35,289 nucleotides of DNA from an uncultured bacterium (lineage in GTDB: Bacteria > Bacillota_A > Clostridia > Lachnospirales > Lachnospiraceae), in the NCBI GenBank assembly GCA_905215045.1, contig CAJMOO010000009.1, forward strand, positions 1-35,289. The letters are read 5' to 3'. The notes below the pieces were generated by a model. The model had not been told where the DNA came from and made no database searches. It saw nothing but the letters and a program-made list of their open reading frames with translations. Both the position numbers and the translations under genes were made by a program. Below, piece by piece: positions 23,824-33,432 of this stretch. Position 1 is the first letter of the stretch; every line of letters begins with the position of its first letter.

Positions 23824-25635
23824 ATGGCAATAGATCAGAGTAAAATACGAAATTTTTGCATTATCGCACATATAGATCATGGAAAATCAACATTAGCAGA
23901 CAGAATCATCCAGATGACAGGAACGTTAACTGACAGAGAGATGCAGGAACAGGTTCTTGATAACATGGATCTTGAGAGAGAACGTGGAATTACGATCAAA
24001 TCTCAGGCAGTGCGAATTGTATATAAAGCAGATGATGGGGAAGAGTATATCTTTAACCTTATCGATACGCCGGGACATGTCGATTTTAACTATGAGGTTT
24101 CAAGAAGTCTTGCAGCCTGTGAAGGAGCGATCCTTGTTGTCGATGCTGCACAGGGAATCGAAGCCCAGACATTGGCGAATGTATATCTTGCGATCGATCA
24201 TGATCTGGAAGTTATGCCAGTGATCAATAAGATCGATCTTCCAAGTGCAGATCCGGAACGCGTGAAAGCAGAGATTGAAGATGTGATCGGAATTGATGCG
24301 GAAGATGCACCACAGATTTCAGCAAAGAGCGGACTTAATGTAGAACAGGTGTTAAAACAGATCGTAGAGAAGATTCCAGCACCACAGGGAGATAAGGATG
24401 CACCGCTTCAGGGACTGATCTTTGACAGTATGTATGATGCATACAAAGGAGTTATCATCTTTACAAGGATCAAAGAAGGTACGATCAAAGTCGGAACAAA
24501 GATGAAGATGATGGCAACTGGGGAAAGCGCAGAAGTAGTGGAAGTTGGAACATTTGGGGCAGGAAGATTCAATCCATGTGATGAATTAACTGCTGGAATG
24601 GTTGGATATGTCACAGCCAGTCTTAAGAATGTTCAGGGAACAAGAGTCGGTGATACGATCACAGATGCGGACAATCCATGTGCAGAGCCGCTTCCTGGAT
24701 ACAAGAAAGTAAATCCAATGGTTTACTGTGGATTGTATCCAACAGATGGAGCCAAATATCCAGACTTAAGAGACGCATTAGAAAAACTTCAGTTAAATGA
24801 TGCAGCACTCCAGTTTGAAGCAGAGACATCCGTTGCATTAGGATTCGGATTCCGCTGTGGATTCCTTGGATTATTACATTTAGAGATCATTCAGGAACGT
24901 TTAGAGAGAGAATATAACCTGGATCTTGTAACAACAGCCCCAGGTGTTATTTATCGTGTATACAAGACAGATGGAACAATGATCGAACTGACCAATCCAT
25001 CCAATCTTCCAGATCCATCAGAGATCGATCACATGGAAGAACCGATCGTGACTGCGGAGATCATGGTAACATCAGAATTTGTCGGAGCGATCATGGGATT
25101 ATGCCAGGAGAGACGAGGCGTGTATCTTGGAATGGAATATATGGAAGAGACAAGAGCATTACTTCGTTATGAACTTCCATTAAATGAGATCATTTATGAT
25201 TTCTTCGATGCATTAAAATCACGTTCGAGAGGATATGCATCCTTAGATTATGAGATGAAAGGATATCAGACATCAAAACTTGTGAAATTAGATATCCTGA
25301 TCAACAAAGAAGAAGTCGATGCACTTTCATTTATTGTACATGAAGATACAGCATATGAGCGTGGACGCAAGATGTGTTCAAAATTAAAAGAAGAGATTCC
25401 AAGACATATGTTTGAGATTCCAATTCAGGCAGCGATCGGAAGCAAAGTTATTGCAAGAGAGACCGTCAAAGCGATGAGAAAAGACGTTCTGGCAAAATGT
25501 TATGGTGGAGATATCTCTCGTAAGAGAAAACTGTTAGAGAAACAGAAGAAAGGAAAGAAACGAATGCGCCAGGTAGGAAACGTTGAGATTCCACAGGAAG
25601 CATTCATGAGTGTTCTGAAATTAGATGAAGACTAA
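23824..25635 (+). CDS. lepA: Elongation factor 4 (LepA)
   Basis: LepA (603 residues) is a ribosome-binding GTPase that acts in translation or 30S maturation. The G domain has [14 protein letters not shown] (G1), [10 protein letters not shown] (G2), [16 protein letters not shown] (G3) and [11 protein letters not shown] (G4). Domain II, the EF-G-like domains and the LepA-specific C-terminus ([38 protein letters not shown]) follow. Length is normal. AGGAGGAAC precedes the ATG. Its last 11 bases overlap the start of hemW, so the two are translationally coupled. Confidence 0.98.
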   Translation: MAIDQSKIRNFCIIAHIDHGKSTLADRIIQMTGTLTDREMQEQVLDNMDLERERGITIKSQAVRIVYKADDGEEYIFNLIDTPGHVDFNYEVSRSLAACEGAILVVDAAQGIEAQTLANVYLAIDHDLEVMPVINKIDLPSADPERVKAEIEDVIGIDAEDAPQISAKSGLNVEQVLKQIVEKIPAPQGDKDAPLQGLIFDSMYDAYKGVIIFTRIKEGTIKVGTKMKMMATGESAEVVEVGTFGAGRFNPCDELTAGMVGYVTASLKNVQGTRVGDTITDADNPCAEPLPGYKKVNPMVYCGLYPTDGAKYPDLRDALEKLQLNDAALQFEAETSVALGFGFRCGFLGLLHLEIIQERLEREYNLDLVTTAPGVIYRVYKTDGTMIELTNPSNLPDPSEIDHMEEPIVTAEIMVTSEFVGAIMGLCQERRGVYLGMEYMEETRALLRYELPLNEIIYDFFDALKSRSRGYASLDYEMKGYQTSKLVKLDILINKEEVDALSFIVHEDTAYERGRKMCSKLKEEIPRHMFEIPIQAAIGSKVIARETVKAMRKDVLAKCYGGDISRKRKLLEKQKKGKKRMRQVGNVEIPQEAFMSVLKLDED

Positions 25636-26770
25636 AAAGATCGAACTTTACATTCATATACCATTTTGCAAAAGCAAATGCCGATACTGTGATTTCTGTT
25701 CTTTTCGTGCAGAAGATACGGTGATCGATGATTATATAACGAAATTAAAAGAAGAACTGATTTTCTGGGGAAAGAAACTTACAAGAGAAGAAGTGGTGAC
25801 TGTTTTTATCGGAGGCGGTACACCATCTTATCTGAAAGAACAGTATATCAAAGAAATTTGTAATATTATCTTTCAGTATTTCAAAGTCAGTGAGAATGCA
25901 GAGATCACGATTGAGGCGAATCCCGGAACGGTAGATTTAAAGAAGCTTTGTACATACAGAGAAAGCGGGATTAACAGGATCAGTTTTGGATTACAGTCAA
26001 CGATTCAGGAAGAACTTCAATATCTTGGAAGGATTCATACCTATGAACAGTTTTTGCAATGTTACAATTGGGCGAGAGAGGCTGGATTTTGTAATATCAG
26101 TGTCGATCTTATGAGCGCGATTCCGAAGCAGACGATTGATTCCTATGAGAAGAACTTAAGAACGATCGCAGAACTTTCACCGGAACATATCTCAGCTTAC
26201 AGCTTGATCATAGAAGAGGGAACACCTTTTTATGAAGATGAGAATTTAGAAGCACTTTTGCCGTCAGAAGAAGATGAAGTGCGGATGTATCAGATGACAG
26301 CACAGATTCTCAAGGAATATGGGTATGAACAGTATGAGATTTCAAACTATGCCAAAAATGGTTTTGAAAGCAGACATAATTTAGGTTACTGGTCACATAT
26401 TCCGTATCTTGGTGCAGGGCTGAATGCATCATCTTATATGGATGAGAGGCGTTTTGAGAATCCAGCGGATATGAAGCAATATTTAAAGATAACATCGTTT
26501 GACGAAGCATATAGGCAGGCACAGCCATTGTCGGTTCATGAACAGATGGAAGAATTTATGTTCCTTGGATTAAGGAAGATCAAAGGTGTCTCAAAGAGAG
26601 AATTTAAAAAACGTTTTGGTTGTTCCATGGCTTCTGTTTATGAGAAACCTCTAAAAGAAGCCATAGAACAAGACCTTATCAAAGAACAGGAAGATCAGAT
26701 CTGTCTGACACCGAGAGGAATTCTTGTCAGCAATCAGGTGTTATGTGAATTTTTGTTTGATGAAGAATAA
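25625..26770 (+). CDS. hemW: Radical SAM heme chaperone HemW
   Basis: HemW (381 residues) is a radical SAM protein long named HemN-like coproporphyrinogen oxidase but regarded as a heme-delivery protein. The CX3CX2C cluster is in [20 protein letters not shown], followed by [23 protein letters not shown] and [10 protein letters not shown]. The C-terminal HemN-type domain has [20 protein letters not shown]. As in other HemW proteins, the cysteine after the cluster is of the CDFCSF type rather than the CGC of true HemN. It overlaps the lepA stop by 11 bases, and the lepA-hemW pair is classical. Confidence 0.94.
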   Translation: MKTKKIELYIHIPFCKSKCRYCDFCSFRAEDTVIDDYITKLKEELIFWGKKLTREEVVTVFIGGGTPSYLKEQYIKEICNIIFQYFKVSENAEITIEANPGTVDLKKLCTYRESGINRISFGLQSTIQEELQYLGRIHTYEQFLQCYNWAREAGFCNISVDLMSAIPKQTIDSYEKNLRTIAELSPEHISAYSLIIEEGTPFYEDENLEALLPSEEDEVRMYQMTAQILKEYGYEQYEISNYAKNGFESRHNLGYWSHIPYLGAGLNASSYMDERRFENPADMKQYLKITSFDEAYRQAQPLSVHEQMEEFMFLGLRKIKGVSKREFKKRFGCSMASVYEKPLKEAIEQDLIKEQEDQICLTPRGILVSNQVLCEFLFDEE

Positions 26771-26780
26771 CGTGATAATT

Positions 26781-27680
26781 TTATAAATCCATCAATTTTT
26801 TTAAATTGATCCTCCCCCAGCCCTGATGGTGTCTGGGGGTTTTTAATTTGTCACAGTTTTTCCGAAGTTTCATTTTCACATCTTTATTTGTATAAAATGG
26901 ATATTTCTCAAGTAAAAGGGCGAGAGAACCAGATACAACGGGTGTTGCCATGGAAGTACCGCTTTTTAACGTATAGCGGTGGTTAAGAGCACAGGAAAAA
27001 ATATTAGTTCCAGGAGCAACAACGTCAGGCTTCATGACACAAGATGAGGTCGGCCCACGGCCGGAATACTGAACTTTAAAACTGCGCTGTCCGATCATTG
27101 GAGAGGCATCATCACTTGATCCGACGGTAATGATCTTCGGACTATTTCCTGGAATGGAAATACTGTGAGGTTTTGGTCCGTGATTTCCTCCAGCAATACA
27201 TACGATCAGTCCGTCATCCCATAGTGTGTTAACATGTTTTAACAATTCTTTGGAAGAAGGACTTTCTTCTGGAGCCGGGCTTCCGATCGAAATATTGACG
27301 ATGCGGATATTATAAGAATCGTGATGTTTATGAATCCAGTCCAGTCCTTTTAAAAACGCACTCTGAACCCCATTTCCTGAAGCATCCAATACTTTTAATG
27401 CCACAATATGAGATTTTGGAGCGATGCCAAGATAATCAGAATCAAGGATCGCAGAAGAAGCAGCAATTCCTGTAATATGAGTTCCATGTCCGTTATCATC
27501 ATAACTAAAAGATCGATATTGTATGAAATCTATGAATTCAGCAATACGGCTGGAATGTGGAGCGAAATCTTTATGAGGAAAAAGTCCGGTATCAAGATAA
27601 GCAATGCCGATGCCTTCTCCTAAGAAGCCATGCTGGTGTGCAAGATCAGCATGAATCTGCTTTGAAACAGAAGTAACCAT
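26781..27680 (-). CDS. Intracellular subtilisin-like serine protease (S8)
   Basis: This 299-residue protease has the complete subtilase triad: D30 in AYLDTG, H65 in NGHGTHITG and S243 in SGTSMATPVVSG. The oxyanion-hole asparagine is in CIAGGNHGP. No signal peptide is present and the propeptide is at most very short, so it resembles the intracellular subtilisins of Firmicutes, which degrade cytoplasmic proteins late in growth. ATG 27680 has AAAGGA eight bases upstream; 20 in-frame codons further upstream are less likely. Its 3' end contains the hemW terminator in the opposite orientation, and its stop is only 10 bases from the hemW stop. Confidence 0.93.
   Translation of the reverse strand: MVTSVSKQIHADLAHQHGFLGEGIGIAYLDTGLFPHKDFAPHSSRIAEFIDFIQYRSFSYDDNGHGTHITGIAASSAILDSDYLGIAPKSHIVALKVLDASGNGVQSAFLKGLDWIHKHHDSYNIRIVNISIGSPAPEESPSSKELLKHVNTLWDDGLIVCIAGGNHGPKPHSISIPGNSPKIITVGSSDDASPMIGQRSFKVQYSGRGPTSSCVMKPDVVAPGTNIFSCALNHRYTLKSGTSMATPVVSGSLALLLEKYPFYTNKDVKMKLRKNCDKLKTPRHHQGWGRINLKKLMDL
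26814..26844 (+). terminator. hemW terminator lying inside the end of the protease gene
   Basis: CCCCCAG (26814-26820) pairs with CTGGGGG (26833-26839) across a 12-base loop, followed by five Ts. It acts on rightward transcripts from lepA-hemW. On the other strand the same bases encode the conserved TPRHHQGWGRIN tail of the subtilisin. Confidence 0.8.
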
Positions 27681-27737
27681 AACAAAAATCCTTTCTGTCT
27701 TTACTGTTAGAATACGCACAACACATACATAAGGAAA

Positions 27738-27768
27738 CAAAAAAAGACCCGTAAAAACGAGTCTTTTG
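27738..27768 (-). terminator. Terminator after the glycosyltransferase gene
   Basis: On the minus strand, AAAAGACTCG pairs with CGGGTCTTTT around a T-rich loop, and further Ts follow. It separates the glycosyltransferase gene from the protease gene in the same direction. Confidence 0.82.
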
Positions 27769-27793
27769 CATATATAGCTTTAAATATAAAAAA

Positions 27794-28810
27794 TTAGTTA
27801 AATCCGATAAACTTGCGGGCTGCCTTGTACATACCAATTGTAGCTTTTCTTCCAACATATCCAGGAAGATTGACAGCGCAGCTTGTGATGTTGTGACGGA
27901 TCTTACGGTATAATCTCTTATCTTTGCCGTATAAGTATTTCCATAATTCTTTTCTCATTTTTAAGTGTTCTTTCGTTCCGGATTTTACTGCGATCACGGA
28001 AGAAATACACATGATAATGGAAAGATAATGTCTCATATAGCGTTCTAATGGTTTGCTTACGAGATTAAACTGTGCCATATAATCGATCATGATGTAAGTA
28101 ACTTTAAACTGCTGGTCGATACGTTTGATCATATTTGCCTCATTTACAGACTGGTCATCACGTCCGATAAAATAGCGGTAGAAGTTTACATCAAGATAAT
28201 ACATTGTCTTTACATATGGCAATGGTTTAAATACATAAATGTTATCAACATAAAATGTATGCTCTGGAAGCTCTAACTGGCATTCATGAAGCAGAGCTGT
28301 ACGGTAGATAACAGAATGCATTAGAATATACTGACTGACAGGAAAACGTCCGACATCATCCCAGCAAAAGATTTTGTCTTTTGGGATTGCATGACGGTAG
28401 TGGATCACTGTCTTTTTCTTGACACCCTGTTTTTCATACACGTAATTGGAAAGCAGCATATCAAGAACTGTTCCCTGGTTGTAGAAATTAGAGAGTGTGT
28501 CAAGAATCTCTCCATAGGCATATTCATTTACCCAGTCATCACTGTCGACAACTTTTAAATAAATTCCCTTTGCATTTTTGATTCCTGTATTGACGGCACC
28601 ACCATGTCCTTTATTCTCCTGATGGATGGCACGACAGATACCAGGATATTTTTTTTCATATTCATCAGCGATGGCAGCTGTATTGTCGGAAGAACCATCA
28701 TTGACGATAAGAATCTCAATCTGATCTCCTCCTGGTAACAATGTATCAATACAGTGTCTCATATATTCCTGAGAGTTGTAACAAGGTACAACAAAGGATA
28801 TTAATTTCAT
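27794..28810 (-). CDS. Family 2 glycosyltransferase
   Basis: This 338-residue protein has a GT-A fold N-terminus. It begins MKLISFVVPCYNSQEYMRHC, and has EILIVNDGSSDNTAAI, then GHGGAVNTGIKNAKGIYLK and the metal-binding VVDSDDWV. The C-terminal half is helical and basic, without membrane helices, so the enzyme is probably cytoplasmic or peripheral. It would transfer a sugar from a nucleotide donor to a glycan or lipid acceptor that cannot be named from sequence. AGGAGG precedes ATG 28810. It stands between an ABC-F gene and a protease gene with its own terminator, so no polysaccharide cluster surrounds it. Confidence 0.9.
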   Translation of the reverse strand: MKLISFVVPCYNSQEYMRHCIDTLLPGGDQIEILIVNDGSSDNTAAIADEYEKKYPGICRAIHQENKGHGGAVNTGIKNAKGIYLKVVDSDDWVNEYAYGEILDTLSNFYNQGTVLDMLLSNYVYEKQGVKKKTVIHYRHAIPKDKIFCWDDVGRFPVSQYILMHSVIYRTALLHECQLELPEHTFYVDNIYVFKPLPYVKTMYYLDVNFYRYFIGRDDQSVNEANMIKRIDQQFKVTYIMIDYMAQFNLVSKPLERYMRHYLSIIMCISSVIAVKSGTKEHLKMRKELWKYLYGKDKRLYRKIRHNITSCAVNLPGYVGRKATIGMYKAARKFIGFN

Positions 28811-28867
28811 AAAAACCTCCTGTTTAAAATACGGTTAACATTTTTATTATATATGTTTTTTGGTAAA

Positions 28868-30769
28868 TTAGCAAAGAGTTTCCCATTCTTCATAGAGTTC
28901 TTCCAAAGAAGAAGTGATCTCTGCCTGTTTGTTGCTAAGTTCCATTAATTTTGCAGAATCAGAAGCGTTTTCAGGTAAAGACATAGCTTCGGAAAGTTCT
29001 TCCTGCTTTGTTTCAAGGTCGGTGATCATATCTTCAACCTTTTTTAGGCGGTTCTCACGTTTTCTTTGTTTTGCCTGTTCCTCTTTTTGCTGTTTCCAGT
29101 CAAGTTTTGCTTCTGTATCAACAGAGACAGCAGCAGTCAAAGCATTACTTAGTGCTGCCTTTTCTTTATCTTTCTGTGTAATATAATCCTGATAATTTCC
29201 AGAATATGAAGTTAATCCGTGGTCAGAAATTTCCAGAATTCGTGTCGCTGTTTTGTTAATGAAATAACGGTCATGTGAAACGTAAAGAATCGTTCCAGTG
29301 TAGGCATTCATTGCTGATTCCAGGATTTCCTTTGACTGAATATCCAAATGGTTCGTCGGCTCATCAAGAATCAGGAAGTTTGCATGAGAAAGCATTAATT
29401 TTGCAAGGGAAACCCGGCCTTTTTCTCCACCGCTTAAAGAGGAGATCGGACGGAATACATCTTCCCCGTAAAATAAAAATGCTGCCAGTGTATTACGGAT
29501 CTTTGTATTATTAAGATCAGGATAAGCATCAGAAATCTCATCAAAGATGGTCTTGGAATCATCTAGGTTATCCTGCGCCTGATCGTAGTAACCGATAGAA
29601 ACACCCGCACCAAGAGTGATCGTTCCTCCGTTATTGCTAATCTTTTTGCAAATGATCTTTAATAAGGTTGTCTTTCCAGTTCCGTTTGGTCCGATCAGGG
29701 CAACGCGTTCCGCACGAAAGATATCTGCGCTGAGTCCTTCAAATAAAGGCTTGCTTCCAAACGATTTTGAGACATCTTTTAATGTAAGAACGTCATTTCC
29801 GCTGACGACTTCTGGTTCAATGCTAAGACGCATGTCTGCATTGTATTCGGTTGGTTTTTCTAAAACTTCAATCTTATTTAAAGCTTTTTCACGGCTTTCT
29901 GCACGTTTGATCGATTTCTCGCGGTTAAACTGCTTTAATTTTTTGATAACTTCCTTCTGGTGTTTGATCTCCTGCTGCTGGTTTTTATACTCTTTTAGAC
30001 GGATTGCTTTGATCTGGTCGCGTTTCTCAATAAAAGTAGTATAATTTCCATCAAATAGCATGGAATGTCCCTGATCGATCTCCATAACTTTATTGACAAT
30101 TTTGTCAAGAAAATAACGGTCATGGGATACGATGATCACGGCACCTTTATAATGAGATAAATAATTTTCAAGCCATCTTATGGAATCGACATCCAAATGG
30201 TTTGTCGGCTCATCAAGAAGCAGGATGTCTGGATTCTTAAGAAGAAGTTTACCAAGAGCAACACGGGTTCTCTGTCCTCCAGATAAGGTATTGATTTCTT
30301 TTGAAAAATCTTCTTCAGCAAATCCAAGTCCTTTGAGGATTCCTGTGATTTCGCTTTTGTAAGCAAATCCATTTAACTGTTCAAATTTGTGGGTTGCATT
30401 TGTATATTGGTTCATTTTCTGTTCCAGTGCATCACCGGTCAGGTGTTTCATTTCCTGCTCATAAGTACGCATCTGTTCATCTAGTTCAATGACTTCTTTT
30501 TTGACAGAGAGAAGTTCATCAAAGATCGTATGATGAAATGTATGATCCTGATGCTGTGCAAGATAGCCGATACTGGCATCTTTTTTTAGGGAGATTTCTC
30601 CATCATCACTCGAAAGCTCTCCGATCAGTATTTTTAAAAGTGTCGATTTTCCGGCACCGTTATATCCGATGATTGCCAGCCGGTCGTTTTCATTTAAGTG
30701 AAATGAGATGTTCTGCAAGACAGGTTTTTCGACAAAAGTTTTGCAGATATTCTGGCATGATAATATCAT
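28868..30769 (-). CDS. ABC-F family ATPase (YdiF/Uup-like)
   Basis: This 633-residue protein consists of two fused ABC ATPase domains without membrane segments, typical of ABC-F proteins that act on the ribosome. The first domain has IGYNGAGKSTLLKI, LSGGQRTRVALGKLL and LLLDEPTNHLDVDS. The second has IGPNGTGKTTLLKI, LSGGEKGRVSLAKLML and FLILDEPTNHLDIQS. A charged interdomain linker with many lysines and glutamates lies near residues 225-310. A C-terminal coiled coil (KKVEDMITDLETKQEELSEA) ends the protein. This makes it a general translation-factor type rather than a clear antibiotic-resistance protein. ATG 30769 has AAAGGGG upstream; TTG 30787 is less likely. Confidence 0.93.
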   Translation of the reverse strand: MILSCQNICKTFVEKPVLQNISFHLNENDRLAIIGYNGAGKSTLLKILIGELSSDDGEISLKKDASIGYLAQHQDHTFHHTIFDELLSVKKEVIELDEQMRTYEQEMKHLTGDALEQKMNQYTNATHKFEQLNGFAYKSEITGILKGLGFAEEDFSKEINTLSGGQRTRVALGKLLLKNPDILLLDEPTNHLDVDSIRWLENYLSHYKGAVIIVSHDRYFLDKIVNKVMEIDQGHSMLFDGNYTTFIEKRDQIKAIRLKEYKNQQQEIKHQKEVIKKLKQFNREKSIKRAESREKALNKIEVLEKPTEYNADMRLSIEPEVVSGNDVLTLKDVSKSFGSKPLFEGLSADIFRAERVALIGPNGTGKTTLLKIICKKISNNGGTITLGAGVSIGYYDQAQDNLDDSKTIFDEISDAYPDLNNTKIRNTLAAFLFYGEDVFRPISSLSGGEKGRVSLAKLMLSHANFLILDEPTNHLDIQSKEILESAMNAYTGTILYVSHDRYFINKTATRILEISDHGLTSYSGNYQDYITQKDKEKAALSNALTAAVSVDTEAKLDWKQQKEEQAKQRKRENRLKKVEDMITDLETKQEELSEAMSLPENASDSAKLMELSNKQAEITSSLEELYEEWETLC

Positions 30770-30857
30770 TAAGATACCCCTTTCCAATTTTTTATTGACG
30801 TTATTTTTCAGAATACCATATTTTTTGAGAAAATGAAATAATTTCAGGACAGAAAGA

Positions 30858-30886
30858 TTGACAGTTATTAGACAATCTTATATAAT
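30858..30886 (+). promoter_or_regulatory. Perfect consensus sigma-A promoter of rex
   Basis: TTGACA (30858-30863), exactly 17 bases, and TATAAT (30881-30886) match both consensus boxes fully. The stretch TTGACAGTTATTAGACAA starting at the -35 box partly resembles a Rex operator in its outer bases, so autoregulation is possible. Confidence 0.88.
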
Positions 30887-30919
30887 TATAAACAAAATAA
30901 AAGATTTTGGAGGAATAAA

Positions 30920-31573
30920 ATGGCAAACTCAGATAAGAATATTTCCTCAGCAGTTATCAAGCGCCTTCCAAGATATTTCCGATATCTTGGTGCATTAAAG
31001 GCAAGGAATATTACAAGAATATCTTCAAAAGAATTAAGTGAACAGATGATGGTAACAGCATCTCAGATTCGTCAGGATCTTAACAACTTCGGCGGATTTG
31101 GGCAGCAGGGATACGGATATAATGTAGATAATTTATATACAGAGATTGGCAAGATTTTAGGACTTGACAAGAGAAATGACATGATCATTGTAGGAGCAGG
31201 TAACCTTGGACAGGCACTTGCCAACTATCAGTCTTTTAATGAAGACTATGGATACAAAGTTATGGCATTATTTGATGTCAATCCAAAACTGATCGGAATT
31301 TCTGTCCGTGGAGTGAAAGTTCTTGATACAGATGAACTTGAGAACTTTATTAAGACACACGGCATCAAGATCGCTGCACTGACGATACCGAAAGATCAGG
31401 CACCAGCGATCGCCAAGAAGATGGCAGAATGGGGAATCAAAGGATTCTGGAATTTTGCACCGATCGATCTTCACCTGCCGGATAATGTTACGGTAGAGAA
31501 TGTCCATCTGGCAGAGAGTCTGATGACATTAACATATAATGTTCACAACAGAGAAGAACAGGAACATGAATAA
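30920..31573 (+). CDS. rex: Redox-sensing transcriptional repressor Rex
   Basis: Rex (217 residues) senses the NADH/NAD+ ratio and represses fermentation and anaerobic energy genes when NADH is low. The N-terminal winged helix contains AVIKRLPRYFRYLGAL and MVTASQIRQDLNNFGGFGQQ then GYGYNV, followed by the Rossmann domain with MIIVGAGNLGQALANYQSF. The C-terminus has the NVHLAESLMTLTYNV block. GGAGG precedes ATG 30920. It begins a rightward run with acpS, nnr, alr and mazF. Confidence 0.97.
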   Translation: MANSDKNISSAVIKRLPRYFRYLGALKARNITRISSKELSEQMMVTASQIRQDLNNFGGFGQQGYGYNVDNLYTEIGKILGLDKRNDMIIVGAGNLGQALANYQSFNEDYGYKVMALFDVNPKLIGISVRGVKVLDTDELENFIKTHGIKIAALTIPKDQAPAIAKKMAEWGIKGFWNFAPIDLHLPDNVTVENVHLAESLMTLTYNVHNREEQEHE

Positions 31574-31597
31574 TAGACACAACAGGTAATAGATGAG

Positions 31598-31960
31598 ATG
31601 ATTGCTGGAATAGGAACAGATCTCGTAGAGATAGGCAGAGTAGAAGAGATGCTTCAAAGAGGAAGTCGTCTTACAAGAATTTTTACGACAACTGAATTAG
31701 CGTGTGCAAAAGACAATGCTGCGACTTTAGCTGGCAATTTTGCTGTAAAAGAAGCCGTTTCCAAAGTATTTGGAACCGGCTTTTTCGGTATGGAACCATA
31801 TGAGATCGAAGTATTAAGAGATAAGCTAGGAGCACCATATGTGAAATTATATGGGAATGCCAGACAACTTGCGAAGAATAAGAAGATCACAAAGATTCAT
31901 GTATCGATCACCAATACAAAGGAATTTGCACAGGCATTTGCGATAGGAGAATGCGTATGA
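31598..31960 (+). CDS. acpS: Holo-[acyl-carrier-protein] synthase
   Basis: AcpS (120 residues) attaches phosphopantetheine from coenzyme A to acyl carrier protein, activating fatty acid synthesis. The two magnesium-binding motifs are GIGTDLVEIGRVEEML at the start and NFAVKEAVSKVFGTGF in the middle; IHVSITNTKEFAQAFAI ends the protein. The length is typical. The ribosome-binding site is weak. Its stop overlaps the nnr start by four bases (ATGA), so the two are coupled. acpS-nnr-alr-mazF is the conserved Firmicutes order. Confidence 0.96.
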   Translation: MIAGIGTDLVEIGRVEEMLQRGSRLTRIFTTTELACAKDNAATLAGNFAVKEAVSKVFGTGFFGMEPYEIEVLRDKLGAPYVKLYGNARQLAKNKKITKIHVSITNTKEFAQAFAIGECV

Positions 31961-33432
31961 AATATGTATTAAAGAATCAGGAAATGCAGACGGTTGATTA
32001 TGAAACGATCCATGGAATAGGAATTCCGGGGCTTGTGTTGATGGAGAGAGCATCAAAAGCGGTTGCAGACTGTGCAGCACAGATGATCGATCATTCCAAG
32101 AGGATTCTGGTAATTTCAGGAATTGGCAATAATGGAGGAGATGCTCTTGCCTGCACAAGAATTTTGCTGGAACAGGACTATCTGGTAGATTATATGATCG
32201 TTGGCAATTTGGAAAAAGCTTCAGACGATCTGAAATTACAGCTTCAGATTCTCAAAAATCTTGGATATTTTCCATTAGAGGATGCAAATTTTCATGAATA
32301 TGATCTTTTGATCGAAGGGATTTTTGGAGTTGGGCTTTCCAGAGAAGTTGGCGGTGTTTACAAAGAAATGATTGAGCGTATCAATGCGTGTGGCAAACCT
32401 GTGATTGCGATCGATATTCCATCTGGAATCAGTGGGGATAGCGGAAAAGTTCTTGGATGTGCTGTTCATGCAGCAATAACGGTCACATTTGGCAGTTATA
32501 AAAGAGGCCATTTACTATATCCAGGACGTGAATACTGCGGGGATACCAAACTTGTATCTATTGGATTTCACAACCAGATGATCAAAAAATATGCAACAGG
32601 ATACACATTGGAAGCAGATGATCATTTAATGCCGGAAAGAAAAGCATACTCCAACAAGGGAAGTTATGGAAAGGTTCTGATCATTGCTGGAAATGAAACA
32701 ATGTCAGGAGCAGCATGTTTTGCAGCAGAAGCGGCACTTCGGATGGGAGCAGGTCTTGTAAAGGTGCTTTCAGATATACAGAATCGTCCAGTTTTACAGA
32801 CAAAACTTCCAGAAATCTTATTTGGAGAACGAAAAGATTTAAAAGAATCCCTGAATTGGTGTGACTGCATCTTATTTGGACCGGGAGTCGGAGTCAGTGA
32901 AGAGACAAAAGAAATGCTGGAGATGATTCTTGATAAAGGAACAAAACCATTAGTTATTGATGCAGATGGATTAAATACGATCAGCAGATATGATATGGAA
33001 ATCAATTATCCACATGGATTGATCCTGACACCGCATCTGATGGAAGCGGCAAGACTGATGTCATGTGACATTGCGCAAATGAAAGAAGATTTATGCCAGA
33101 ATGCATATGATCTAGCAGAAAAATATCATTGCATCGCAGTTTTAAAAGATGCAGCAACCATCGTTGCACAAGAAGGTGATTTGGTGTATATTAATCAAAG
33201 CGGAAATGATGGAATGGCAACCGGAGGAAGTGGAGATGTTCTTGCCGGAATGATCACAGGCCTTCTAGGAGGCGGATTATCTGTTCATGAGGCAGCAGTT
33301 CATGGAGTTTATCTTCACGGTCTTGCAGGAGATCATGCAAGACGTGATCTGGGTGCTTACAGCATGATCGCGTCAGATATTATCACTCATATAAAGGACG
33401 TTACAGGAGGAAGCTATGAATCAGTACTATAG
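31957..33432 (+). CDS. nnr: Bifunctional NAD(P)H-hydrate repair enzyme
   Basis: Nnr (491 residues) repairs damaged NADH and NADPH. The N-terminal epimerase domain (about 1-215) has ILVISGIGNNGGDALACTRI and IDIPSGISGDSGKVLG. The C-terminal ADP-dependent dehydratase domain (about 225-490) has SNKGSYGKVLIIAGNETMSG, FGPGVGVSEETKEML and GSGDVLAGMITGLLGGG. ATG 31957 is preferred to ATG 31951, because AGGAGA lies eight bases before it and it gives an ATGA overlap with acpS. Its end overlaps the start of alr by 17 bases, and alr's ribosome-binding site lies inside it. Confidence 0.95.
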   Translation: MKYVLKNQEMQTVDYETIHGIGIPGLVLMERASKAVADCAAQMIDHSKRILVISGIGNNGGDALACTRILLEQDYLVDYMIVGNLEKASDDLKLQLQILKNLGYFPLEDANFHEYDLLIEGIFGVGLSREVGGVYKEMIERINACGKPVIAIDIPSGISGDSGKVLGCAVHAAITVTFGSYKRGHLLYPGREYCGDTKLVSIGFHNQMIKKYATGYTLEADDHLMPERKAYSNKGSYGKVLIIAGNETMSGAACFAAEAALRMGAGLVKVLSDIQNRPVLQTKLPEILFGERKDLKESLNWCDCILFGPGVGVSEETKEMLEMILDKGTKPLVIDADGLNTISRYDMEINYPHGLILTPHLMEAARLMSCDIAQMKEDLCQNAYDLAEKYHCIAVLKDAATIVAQEGDLVYINQSGNDGMATGGSGDVLAGMITGLLGGGLSVHEAAVHGVYLHGLAGDHARRDLGAYSMIASDIITHIKDVTGGSYESVL

